Shown here in pieces: positions 45,506 through 53,651 of a DNA stretch of 64,000 bases. A model generated the notes under the pieces. The model did not search any database. It was not told the origin of the DNA and saw only the letters and a list, made by a program, of their open reading frames with translations. This DNA is from an uncultured Myxococcales bacterium. Lineage in GTDB: Bacteria; Myxococcota_A; UBA9042; DTJE01. The stretch lies in assembly GCA_937975765.1 (NCBI GenBank), contig CALJUR010000008.1, forward strand, positions 134,020 through 198,019, in the 5' to 3' direction. Each line of letters starts with the position of its first letter. Position 1 is the first letter of the stretch. The translations under genes and the position numbers were made by a program.

Positions 45506-47355
45506 ACAACCGGGAATCCTCCGCCGGCCCGATCGCGGCGGCCTTCGCGTCCCTGGCGGCGTTCGTCGCGTACCTGTGCGTGCTGCCCCCCGTCCCCTAC
45601 TGGCTGGACGCTCCCGAGTTCATGGCCGCCGGCGTGCGCCTGGGCCTGCCGCACCCGCCCGGCCACCCCGCGATGGTCCTGGTGCTGAAGGCGTTCCTGT
45701 GGCTGCCCGTCGGCGACGTGCCGTTCCGCGCCAACCTGTTCTCGGCGACCTTCGCCGCGGTTTCGGCCGGGGTCGCGTCGCTGCTGGCGTCCGCGGCGGT
45801 GGACGCGATCGCCGGGCGCCCGTCGCGGTTGTCCGGCTGGGCGGGACTGGCGGCCGGCCTGTCGTTCGCGATGTCGGGGGCGGCCGTGCTGCAGGCGATG
45901 TCGGTGGAGGTGTACACCTTCTCGTCCGCGCTGGTGCTGGCCGCGCTGTGGGTCGCGATGCGGCATCCCGCCGACGCGCGGGCCGGCTGCGTCGCCGCGG
46001 TGCTGCTGGCGGTCGGGCTGGCGAACCACCACCTGCTGGTCGTGCTGGCGATGCCGGCGGTGGCCGTGGCGTGGCTGCGGCGGGGCGTGACGGTGCGGGC
46101 GTTCGCGTGGGTTGTCGTCACCGGCGTGCTGGTCACCATCGCGTGCTACCTGTACCTGCCGGTGCGGGGGGCGGTCGGCGCGGAGCCGACGTGGGCCGAA
46201 ACCGACACGTTCGGCGGGGCGCTCTGGTACGCATCGGCGCGCATCTTCAGCGCGTCGGTCGGCGGGCATTCGGACGCCGGGGCGTCGATCGGCGGCAACG
46301 CGGTCAAGGCGTTGTTCCTGCTGGGCGGGGCGCTGACGCCCGTCGTCGTGGCCGCCGCCCTGGTCGGCACGTGGCTGCTGGCGCGGTCGGGCGGCATCCG
46401 GTGGGTCGTCGTGCTGCTGCTGGCGATCGGCGGCAGCCTGGCCTCCAAGATCGGCATGGGCATTCTGGACCCGTCCAACCCCGACGACCACGGCTACTTC
46501 CTGGTCGCCGTCGCGGGCGTGTCGATCCTGGCCGCGGTCGGCGGGGCTGCGCTGCCGATCCTGGGCCGGCGCCTGGAGACGGCTGGGCGCCGCGTCGCGA
46601 CGGCCTGCGGCATCGCGATCCTCGCGGCGGTCGCCCTGCTGCCCTCGGTCTTCTGCGGCGCGGACGTCGCGATGGCCCGCACCGCGCTGCGCGAGCCTTA
46701 CGACGAGGCCCGCGCCGTCTGGGAGTCCGTTCCGCCGCGTGCCGTGCTGATGCCGTCGCACTTCCCGGTGCACTTCCTGCTGATGTATGGGCAGGCCGCC
46801 GAGGGGGCGCGTCCCGACGTCACGCTGGTCCACCAGACCCTGTACTCCAAGGCGCGCGAAGGCCTGTACTATGCCGCGCTGGCCGCCCGGCGCGACCCCG
46901 ACCTGAAGCCCCTGGTGGAACGGTACCTGCAGCGCCGCGTCCTGGACTGGGACCTGCTGCGGGCGATCTCCCTGCGCCGCCCCGTGCGCCTGTTCCCGTC
47001 GGACGACCTGGCGATCCCGCTGTCCGACCTGGCCTTCGACGGCTGGACCTTCGACGTGATCCCGCCGGGGGGGGAATCCGGGGTCACCGCGGCTGCGACG
47101 GCCGCCCCGTCCATCCCCTCCGGCGATCCCGACGTCGGCCGCTTCCTGTCCTCCCTGCGCGCCGCGACCCCGGACTGGCCCGACGTCGATATCGAGACCC
47201 GCCGCGTGCTGCTGCGCCATCTGGCGACCGCCGGCACCTGGCTGGCCGGCCAGGGCCACCGCGACCCTGCCGCCCGCCTGCTGGATGCCGCCCTGGAACT
47301 GAATTCCCGCGACACCCTGCTGAAGCACATGCGCGCCGCGCTGGGGGATCGGTAG
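45502..47355 (+). CDS. DUF2723 multi-pass membrane protein
   Basis: 617 aa, GTG start inside the CYTH stop (GTGA). About ten to twelve membrane helices lie in the first 400 residues. Early motif YWLDAPEFMAAGVRLGLPHPPGHP is the DUF2723 signature with the acidic loop typical of GT-C glycosyltransferases. The last roughly 200 residues form a soluble domain with a helical end. DUF2723 proteins are putative lipid-linked sugar glycosyltransferases; the substrate here is unknown. Confidence 0.85.
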   Translation: MNNRESSAGPIAAAFASLAAFVAYLCVLPPVPYWLDAPEFMAAGVRLGLPHPPGHPAMVLVLKAFLWLPVGDVPFRANLFSATFAAVSAGVASLLASAAVDAIAGRPSRLSGWAGLAAGLSFAMSGAAVLQAMSVEVYTFSSALVLAALWVAMRHPADARAGCVAAVLLAVGLANHHLLVVLAMPAVAVAWLRRGVTVRAFAWVVVTGVLVTIACYLYLPVRGAVGAEPTWAETDTFGGALWYASARIFSASVGGHSDAGASIGGNAVKALFLLGGALTPVVVAAALVGTWLLARSGGIRWVVVLLLAIGGSLASKIGMGILDPSNPDDHGYFLVAVAGVSILAAVGGAALPILGRRLETAGRRVATACGIAILAAVALLPSVFCGADVAMARTALREPYDEARAVWESVPPRAVLMPSHFPVHFLLMYGQAAEGARPDVTLVHQTLYSKAREGLYYAALAARRDPDLKPLVERYLQRRVLDWDLLRAISLRRPVRLFPSDDLAIPLSDLAFDGWTFDVIPPGGESGVTAAATAAPSIPSGDPDVGRFLSSLRAATPDWPDVDIETRRVLLRHLATAGTWLAGQGHRDPAARLLDAALELNSRDTLLKHMRAALGDR

Positions 47356-47379
47356 GGCGCGCTGCCGGCGCCGGTCCGC

Positions 47380-47408
47380 TTGACACCACCCCCCCGAACG
47401 GGCAGCAT
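47380..47408 (+). promoter_or_regulatory. Predicted promoter of the 47442 lipoprotein gene
   Basis: TTGACA (47380-47385), a 17-nt spacer, CAGCAT (47403-47408). The start near 47415 leaves about 27 nt with GGAGG before the ATG. Confidence 0.5.
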
Positions 47409-47441
47409 CGGTCCGTCCACATCCATCCCGGGAGGTTCGCG

Positions 47442-48164
47442 ATGACCCGACGTCCTTCGTCCAGCGCCCTCCTCTGGCTGGCCGCGTCCACGATGCTGGC
47501 GACCGCCTGCTATTCGCGCATCCCCGTGCGGGAGATGTCGCTGCTGGGCGATTCCCTCGCGGACCTGGGAAAGGCTCGTGCCGACATGGGCGCCCGGTTC
47601 CTGGACCAGACCGTGCAGGCGTTCCAGGCCGCCCGTCCGGGGCAGGCCGGCGCGGTCGGGCAGCTGCCGGCCTCCGAGTTCGCGGCCTCCCAGGACATGT
47701 TCCGGGCTGTCGACGATTCCCTGGTCGCCATCTACGAGAGGTGCAGCGCCTTCCAGGTGAGGATGTCCGAAAAGATCGCGAAGGCCCACGACCGGGAGGC
47801 CCAGGGCAAACTGATCAGCGGGATCGTGACCGGCGCCCTGACCGGAATCCTCGGAACTGCCGCGGGGGTCACGAACGCCACCGATTCCGCCACCGACGCC
47901 GCCAAGGCGCCGCCCACCTGGCTGGGCGTCGCCTCCGGTGGCGTGGCGCTGGTCGGCAGCCTGGTGACGGGGCTGCTGAAGCCCGGGGAGGAGGAGATGG
48001 CGCTGGCCCAGAAGTCCTCCCAGGAGGCCGCCGACGCCCTGGTCGCCCTGGACGCGTTCCTGGTCGCCAATCCCGACGTCCCCCACTGGACCCAGGCCTT
48101 GAAGAAGAAGTGGGACGGCCTGATCGGCGCCGCGAAGGGCAGGTGCCCGGAAGGATCCGACTGA
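47442..48164 (+). CDS. Lipoprotein with helical domain and hydrophobic hairpin
   Basis: 240 aa. The lipobox is TMLATAC. A helical segment covers about residues 30-120 and is Ala/Gln-rich. Two Gly/Ala-rich hydrophobic stretches follow (LISGIVTGALTGILGTAAGV and LGVASGGVALVGSLVTGLL), separated by a polar turn, like a hairpin that could insert into membrane. No family is recognised. It stands alone with its own promoter, convergent to the alcohol dehydrogenase gene. Possibly a membrane-stress or pore-type lipoprotein, but this is a guess from shape only. Confidence 0.75.
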   Translation: MTRRPSSSALLWLAASTMLATACYSRIPVREMSLLGDSLADLGKARADMGARFLDQTVQAFQAARPGQAGAVGQLPASEFAASQDMFRAVDDSLVAIYERCSAFQVRMSEKIAKAHDREAQGKLISGIVTGALTGILGTAAGVTNATDSATDAAKAPPTWLGVASGGVALVGSLVTGLLKPGEEEMALAQKSSQEAADALVALDAFLVANPDVPHWTQALKKKWDGLIGAAKGRCPEGSD

Positions 48165-48202
48165 GGCCCTGTCCCTTCCGGGCCAGCCGTCGCGCCCGGA
48201 CT

Positions 48203-49387
48203 CTACAGCGCCGCGCGCAGCACGCCGACGATGTCGTCCCGGGTCATCGGCGGGCGGGAGGGCAGGCGGCCTTTCGAGTCGTGCACGATTCGCACCGTGT
48301 CCGCCGCGTATCGTTCCAGCAACTCCTCGCCGATGCCGATCTCCGACAGGCGCGTCGGGCAGCCAATGGACCGCAGGAACGCCTCGAACCGGTCGATGCC
48401 CTCCAGGGCCGCCGCGCGGTCGTCGTCCCCCGGCGGCACGCCCATCACGCGCCGCGCGAACTGCGCGAACTTCGCCGGCCGCGCCTTCGCCGCGAAGCGC
48501 ATCCACGCCGGGTTCAGCACCGCCAGCCCCGCCCCGTGCGCCACGTCGTGGTGCGCCGACAGCACGTGCTCGATGATGTGCACCGGGAACGGCCCGTTCG
48601 TGCCCGCCTGCACCCAGCCGTTCAGCGCCACGATCGACGCCCACTGCACCTGGGCGCGCGCCTCCAGGTCGGCCCCGTTCGCCACCGCTCGCGGGCCGAA
48701 CTCCATCGCGGTCAGGATCGTTCCCTCGGCGAACCGGTCCTGCAGCGGCGTCCCCTCTACGCCGTTGAAGTAGCCCTCGGTCACGTGGGTGATCGGGTCG
48801 CAGACGCCGTATGCGGTCTGGTCCGGCGGCACGCTGACGGTCAGTTCGGGATCGACCACCGCGACGCGCGGGAACAGGCAATCGGCATGCACGAAAGACT
48901 TCTCGGTCGTCACCTCGTTGCTGATGACCGCGCCGCCGTTCATCTCGCTGGCCGTGGCCGCCAGCGTCGGCACCGTCACGATCGGCAGTGCGCGGGTCGG
49001 GGGGCGCGGCGCCTCCTGGCCGTGGACGATCATGTCCCACGGGTCGCCCTGGTAGAACACCGCCGCGGCCATCACCTTGGCCGCGTCCATCGTGCTGCCG
49101 CCGCCCAGCGCGACCACGACGTCGCAGCCTTCGCTGCGGGCGATGTCCGCGCCCCGGATCACCGTCGTGATGCGCGGGTTCGGTTCCACACCCGTGCACT
49201 CCGCCACCGGGACCCCCGCCGCCTGCAGGCTGGCCACCGCGCGGTCGAACACCCCGTTGCGCTTCACGCTGCCGCCGCCCGTGACGACCAGGGCGCGCGT
49301 GCCCAGCGCGCACACTTCCCCGCCCAGCTTCGCCAGCGCCCCCGCGCCGAACACCAGCCTCGTCGGGTTCTGGAACTCGAAGTCCAT
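48203..49387 (-). CDS. Iron-type (group III) alcohol dehydrogenase
   Basis: 394 aa. NAD(P) loop ALGGGSTMDAAKV, and metal ligands in YGVCDPITHVTEGYF (Asp, His) and IIEHVLSAHHDVAHG (two His). This pattern fits the YqhD/BdhA-type NADPH-dependent aldehyde reductases and butanol dehydrogenases. It probably reduces aldehydes to alcohols. I chose the ATG at 49387 with GGAGG upstream over the in-frame GTG at 49402. On the minus strand TTGACA and TATACT lie about 20 nt apart upstream, a loose promoter match. Confidence 0.88.
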   Translation of the reverse strand: MDFEFQNPTRLVFGAGALAKLGGEVCALGTRALVVTGGGSVKRNGVFDRAVASLQAAGVPVAECTGVEPNPRITTVIRGADIARSEGCDVVVALGGGSTMDAAKVMAAAVFYQGDPWDMIVHGQEAPRPPTRALPIVTVPTLAATASEMNGGAVISNEVTTEKSFVHADCLFPRVAVVDPELTVSVPPDQTAYGVCDPITHVTEGYFNGVEGTPLQDRFAEGTILTAMEFGPRAVANGADLEARAQVQWASIVALNGWVQAGTNGPFPVHIIEHVLSAHHDVAHGAGLAVLNPAWMRFAAKARPAKFAQFARRVMGVPPGDDDRAAALEGIDRFEAFLRSIGCPTRLSEIGIGEELLERYAADTVRIVHDSKGRLPSRPPMTRDDIVGVLRAAL

Positions 49388-49621
49388 CGTCGCCTCCACC
49401 ACGATTCCGCCTGCGAGTATAGGCGCGTATCACCGACGGGGTGTCAACGTCGGTGGGCCTTCCCGGAAATCCAGATTCCTGGACGGGTTGGACCAGGAAC
49501 ATGATCGATGCCGGGTGGGAAACAACTTCCCGATTGGAGGCTTCTTGCGAAGTGATACTCTTCGATCATGCAGACCTACCCCCCCGGAGAGCATCGTAGG
49601 GAAAGGAGACCTGGACAGATC

Positions 49622-50815
49622 ATGAAATCGTCACGGAGTCAGACATCGACCATGAATGCGAAACGACTGATCCCCTTACTGTTCCTCGCGGTATCGGGTT
49701 GTGCACACGCGTACAACAAGGAATACATGAAGGTCGTGGGACCCGTGAATTTCGCGATCGAGGACCGCAACTACGAGGAGGCCAAGAGGCTGATCGAGGC
49801 CGGGCACGAATTCATCAATCCCCCTCCCGTGAACCGGTATGGCCGGAACCTTCCGGTCCGTCCGGCAATCGCCGAGGCCGTCCAGTACAAGGCTCCGGAG
49901 TCGTTCCTTCTCTACCTGATCGAGCGGGGCGCCGATCCCAGTCCCGGCCTGCAGGCTGCCGTGGGGGGCAAGCTCTCGTCACGGCTGACTTTCTCCCAGG
50001 GCATGTCGTTGACCCCGATCGAGATGGACCAGTCCGAGGACACCTCTCGGGTCCAGTTCCTGCTCGATCACGGGGCGCAGGTCAACTGGCAGGACCCCAC
50101 GTTCGGCTGGACCGCCCTGGTGGTCGCCACTGCCTCCGGCCATGCCACCGAGGCCGCCTATCTTCTCGAACGAGGGGCCGACCCGGAAATCACCACCCTT
50201 CGGGGATGGCGGCCCGTGATCTATGCCATCGCCTCGGGCCACCAGGAGGCAGCGGAACTCTTGATCGATGCGAGTCGCCCCCTGACAGACAAGGAAAAGG
50301 ACGTGCTGGCGAACCTGGCGCAGTTGTGTTCACGGGAGAGTGGCTTCCAGACTGGTTATGCCATCGTACGCGCTGCGGTGGCGCGTACGGACTACTCGGG
50401 GAAGCAACTGGCGGACGCGGCCGGCATGTGCTTCGAGACCGGAAACAGCGAGTACCTCGCCGCATACATGAGCGGGGCCCGGCGCGGGCGAACCGAGGTG
50501 ATCCTCGAGGGCGTTGCCCAGATTGCAAGCGACGCGCAAGGCATCATCAACCGTTCCCAGGCCATCTCGCAAGGCCGCACCGGTGGACCCTCGGGCCCCG
50601 AGGCCACGTCGTACGATTCCGGTTCGGGACACGACGGTACGATCGCGCCCTCATCGCATGGCGGGTCGCGGGACAAGACCCGATGCGCGGTCCACAAGTT
50701 CACGTGCGCGAAGGGCTGCAACCCGCCTTCCTTCGGCCTCGACAAGAACTACGACCGGATCAACGCCTGCCGGGACGAATGCGCCGCGGAATACGCTCGC
50801 TGCATGGGGCAGTAG
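49622..50815 (+). CDS. Ankyrin-repeat lipoprotein with Cys-rich C-terminus
   Basis: 397 aa from the ATG at 49622, or 387 from the ATG at 49652. The lipobox LAVSGCAHA follows either start; AAGGAG lies about 13 nt before the first, while no good site precedes the second, so the start is uncertain. Ankyrin repeats cover about residues 45-240 (SFLLYLIERGADPSPG, VQFLLDHGAQVNWQD, AAYLLERGADPEITT, AAELLIDASRP). A Ser/Gly-rich linker and a compact end with six Cys (RCAVHKFTCAKGCN and ACRDECAAEYARC) follow, likely disulfide-bonded. Periplasmic ankyrin lipoproteins are usually interaction modules; the partner is unknown. Confidence 0.82.
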   Translation: MKSSRSQTSTMNAKRLIPLLFLAVSGCAHAYNKEYMKVVGPVNFAIEDRNYEEAKRLIEAGHEFINPPPVNRYGRNLPVRPAIAEAVQYKAPESFLLYLIERGADPSPGLQAAVGGKLSSRLTFSQGMSLTPIEMDQSEDTSRVQFLLDHGAQVNWQDPTFGWTALVVATASGHATEAAYLLERGADPEITTLRGWRPVIYAIASGHQEAAELLIDASRPLTDKEKDVLANLAQLCSRESGFQTGYAIVRAAVARTDYSGKQLADAAGMCFETGNSEYLAAYMSGARRGRTEVILEGVAQIASDAQGIINRSQAISQGRTGGPSGPEATSYDSGSGHDGTIAPSSHGGSRDKTRCAVHKFTCAKGCNPPSFGLDKNYDRINACRDECAAEYARCMGQ

Positions 50816-50848
50816 GCCGGCCTGCGGGTTCCGGCGCGTCCCTGTCGC

Positions 50849-50877
50849 CTGACGGCTACCCCGCCCCGTGCTATCTT
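50849..50877 (+). promoter_or_regulatory. Predicted promoter of the Cys-repeat lipoprotein gene
   Basis: CTGACG (50849-50854), a 17-nt spacer, TATCTT (50872-50877). The start near 50884 leaves about 19 nt to the ATG. Confidence 0.5.
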
Positions 50878-50902
50878 TCCACCCGCCGAACGAGGGACAT
50901 CG

Positions 50903-51922
50903 ATGCGAGGGATGATGGGCCTGGCGCTGGCGGGGTTGCTGGCCGCGGGATGCGGCGGGGCATCGTCGCCGATGGACGGGGCTGACCTGGGGACGGGGGA
51001 TGCCCGGGACGTGGCGGCCTCGGACGACGGGATGCAGGGGAACGACGGATACCGGGAAGCCGCCCCGACGGACTTCGTGACGGGCGACGGCGTGGCGGGG
51101 GATGTTGCACCGGACGTCGCGACGGACGCCGAACCTGCGGACCCGGGCACGCACGTCGATGCCGTCGCGGACGCGATGGACGTGCAGCACGCGGACACCG
51201 CGACGCCCGATCCCTCGCCGGACCTCGCGACGGATGCCGAGTCGCCGGACCCCGGGACGTGCCAGCCCGACTGCACCGACCGGCAGTGCGGGGACGACGG
51301 CTGCGGGGGCGACTGCGGGACGTGCGGCGCCAGCGAGAAGTGCCAGGACCACCAGTGCTGGGCGTGGTACTGCTTCATCGGGTGCTTGGCCGCCGCCGAC
51401 TGCGCGATTCCGCCCGTGGACGGCGCGTACTCGGCCGACAACTACGCCTGCGAGTCGGGGGGGTGCCAGTACCTCGGGTGCAAGACTGACGCCGAGTGCC
51501 AGGCGATGGGCGGCGCGTACGCGAACGGGAAGTGCCGGGACTGGGGGACCGGGGGCCGTTACTGCGCCGTCGGGTGCTCGACGTCGGCCGACTGCGCGTC
51601 GCCGCCCGAGAACGGGCCGTATTCCGCCGACAACTACGCGTGCGACTCCGGGGCCTGCCGGTACGCCGGGTGCAAGTCCGACACCGAGTGCCGGGCCCTC
51701 GGCGGCTCGTACGCGACGGCGAAGTGCGTGAACCAGGACCCCTGGGACGCGCTGTGCCAGATCGGGTGTGCGACCGCGGCCGACTGCGCCTCGTCCGACG
51801 ATGGGCCATACTCTGCCGCGAACTACGCCTGCGAGTCCGGGGCCTGCCGGTATCTCGGGTGCCGCAGCGACGCCGAGTGCCGGGAACTGGGCGGGTCGTA
51901 CGCGTCCGCCGTGTGCCTGTGA
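50903..51922 (+). CDS. Lipoprotein with Asp-rich stalk and three Cys-rich repeats
   Basis: 339 aa. The lipobox LLAAGCGG is followed by an Asp/Ala/Pro-rich stalk to about residue 115. A CQPDCTDRQCGDDGCGGDCG module comes next, then three near-identical repeats of about 64 residues starting at about 155, 219 and 283. Each has a C..GC opening, GPYSADNYAC or a variant, SGxCxYxGC and a closing GGxYA. Period is 192 bp. The pattern is typical of surface lipoproteins of myxobacteria-like organisms. Function unknown, probably a disulfide-rich adhesive or shielding protein. Confidence 0.85.
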   Translation: MRGMMGLALAGLLAAGCGGASSPMDGADLGTGDARDVAASDDGMQGNDGYREAAPTDFVTGDGVAGDVAPDVATDAEPADPGTHVDAVADAMDVQHADTATPDPSPDLATDAESPDPGTCQPDCTDRQCGDDGCGGDCGTCGASEKCQDHQCWAWYCFIGCLAAADCAIPPVDGAYSADNYACESGGCQYLGCKTDAECQAMGGAYANGKCRDWGTGGRYCAVGCSTSADCASPPENGPYSADNYACDSGACRYAGCKSDTECRALGGSYATAKCVNQDPWDALCQIGCATAADCASSDDGPYSAANYACESGACRYLGCRSDAECRELGGSYASAVCL

Positions 51923-52010
51923 CGGGGCGGCGCGCGCGGCGAACGTTGCGCGAGGTTGCCGTGCCGCGCGTCCCCGTGCCATCCTGGCCGCGGTCGAACC
52001 GGGTCGTCCC

Positions 52011-52922
52011 ATGGACCGGGCCGTCGATGCCTTCCTGTTCCACCTGAGGGTCCAGCGCGGGCTGTCGCCGAACACGCTGCTGGCCTACTCGCGGACGCTG
52101 TCGCGGTTCTCGGGGTTCGTCGTGCGGACGCGGGGCAAGGACGCCATGGCGCGGGATGTCGCCCGCGAGGACGTCGAGGCGTTCCTTCGGCGGCGCAAGA
52201 CCGAGGGGTTGTCGCCGCGGTCGCTGGCGGCGGCCACCGTGGCGCTGCGGCAGTTCTTCGCGTGGAACCTGGAGACCGGCGCGATCTCCGTCGATCCTAT
52301 GGAGGACGTCGAGATCCCGCGCTTCACGCGGCGCCTGCCCGTCGTGCTGTCCGAGGACGACGTCGGGTCGATCCTGGAGGCGCCGTCGCCGGATTCGCCG
52401 CGCGGGCTGCGCGACCGCGCCATCCTGGAACTGCTGTACGGGTCGGGCCTGCGCATCAGCGAGGTCCTGGGCCTGGACGTGCCCGACGTGAACCTGGCGC
52501 AGAACTTCGTGCTGGCGCGTGGCAAGGGGCGCAAGGAGCGCGTCGTCCCCATTTCCGACCCGTGCCGCGAGGCCGTGATGACGTACCTGCGGGACGGGCG
52601 GCCCCTGCTGATGCTGCGCAAGCGGCCCGCGACCCGCGGCCGTCGCGACCCCCTGTTCGTCACGGCGCGGGGCACCATCCTGACGCGGCAGGGCTTCTAC
52701 AGGAACATGGCCGCGTACGGCCTCCAGGCCGGCGTGATGAAGAAGGTGTCGCCGCACAAGCTGCGCCATTCCTTCGCGACGCACCTGGTCGAGAACGGCG
52801 CGGACCTGCGCAGCGTGCAGGAGATGCTGGGCCACGCGGACATCAGCACCACCGAGGTCTACACGCACGTCAGCCGCAAGCACCTGCAGGACGTGTACCG
52901 GAAGGCCCACCCGAGGGCATGA
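52011..52922 (+). CDS. xerC: XerC/XerD-type tyrosine recombinase
   Basis: 303 aa. SAM-like N-terminal DNA-binding domain (residues 1-90) and catalytic domain with R148 (GLRISEV), Lys in GKGRKERVVP, H249-x2-R252 (HKLRHSF), His in LGHADISTTE and nucleophile Tyr284 (TEVYTH). Size and motifs match the XerC/XerD housekeeping recombinases that resolve chromosome dimers at dif, more than phage integrases. XerC versus XerD is not decided; no dif site is obvious nearby. Confidence 0.85.
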   Translation: MDRAVDAFLFHLRVQRGLSPNTLLAYSRTLSRFSGFVVRTRGKDAMARDVAREDVEAFLRRRKTEGLSPRSLAAATVALRQFFAWNLETGAISVDPMEDVEIPRFTRRLPVVLSEDDVGSILEAPSPDSPRGLRDRAILELLYGSGLRISEVLGLDVPDVNLAQNFVLARGKGRKERVVPISDPCREAVMTYLRDGRPLLMLRKRPATRGRRDPLFVTARGTILTRQGFYRNMAAYGLQAGVMKKVSPHKLRHSFATHLVENGADLRSVQEMLGHADISTTEVYTHVSRKHLQDVYRKAHPRA

Positions 52923-53028
52923 GGGGGGAGGCGGGGGAAGGGGCTCCACCCAGGGCCCAGGCCGCGACCCTGATCGTCAGTCGCCTCGGCACTACCGGTT
53001 GTCCAGGCGATTCCCCGCGAACCGTTGG

Positions 53029-53057
53029 TTGACATGTCGCATCGGCTTTGTTACCAG
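53029..53057 (+). promoter_or_regulatory. Predicted promoter of the TonB operon
   Basis: TTGACA (53029-53034), a 17-nt spacer, TACCAG (53052-53057). Perfect -35, weak -10. The start near 53064 leaves a leader of about 57 nt to the ATG at 53121. Confidence 0.45.
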
Positions 53058-53120
53058 TTTCGCGCGAACGAGGTCCGGCGCTACCCCCGGAAGACGGTGC
53101 GCCGGTTGCAAGGGAACGTC

Positions 53121-53549
53121 ATGACGGGGACCCGCTACCAGTTCCGCATTCCGCAGGTCCGCTCCGCGGCCCGCGTGATCGCGGTCTTCCTGCTGATGCA
53201 GGGATGGGTGGCTGTCTTCGCCGACGCCCTGTCCGAGCGGCACTACTGGAACCCCCTGGAGCAGCGTTTCGAACACGAGGCGCGTTCCGGCAATGGGGGG
53301 ATGCCCTGGGTCAACCCGCTCGGGGACACCCTGGCACGAAGCGGAGACGATTCCCCCAGGCAGTCGGTCTGTCCGATTCCGGACTACGTGGCCCACCTGG
53401 CCTCGGACGATCCCTCCTCCGTCCTGGTGCAGTCCGTCCCGATCGTGCCGACCGACACCGTCGCACTCGTACCGGAACCGAGAACCTCGTCCTCGTGTCT
53501 CCGGTTCGCCCCGAAGGCCTCGCCCCCCGCCAGCCCCTTCTTCGCCTGA
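53121..53549 (+). CDS. Small exported protein, HxxxP/APKxSPP type, first gene of the TonB operon
   Basis: 142 aa. One membrane or signal helix (residues 18-34) is followed by H41, P45 and H52 (HYWNPLEQRFEH), then a Cys-containing middle and a tail ending CLRFAPKASPPASPFFA. Spacing H-x3-P-x6-H and the APKxSPP ending match the first gene of the metal operon at 34440-34853, though the rest differs. AAGGGA precedes the ATG; an upstream in-frame ATG at 53034 overlaps the promoter and is less likely. It heads an operon with TonB, a TonB-dependent receptor and a thioredoxin-like protein, so a periplasmic accessory role in uptake is likely (inference). Confidence 0.7.
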   Translation: MTGTRYQFRIPQVRSAARVIAVFLLMQGWVAVFADALSERHYWNPLEQRFEHEARSGNGGMPWVNPLGDTLARSGDDSPRQSVCPIPDYVAHLASDDPSSVLVQSVPIVPTDTVALVPEPRTSSSCLRFAPKASPPASPFFA

Positions 53550-53651
53550 CCCTGGCATCAGGTACGGGAACAGGAAGCCCCCGAGGGATCGCGGGACGTC
53601 CGTCGCGCATCGCGCCGGCATCCCTCTCCCCCGGAGGGGCGGGGGGAACTC

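Noticed and set aside
49388..49621. Small gene in the 234-nt gap before the ankyrin lipoprotein
   Set aside because: No frame with a ribosome binding site and sensible composition; the gap holds weak promoter-like boxes only.
52011..52922. Integrase of a mobile element or integron
   Set aside because: Size and motifs fit XerC/XerD; no attachment repeats, tRNA or cargo genes are seen around it.
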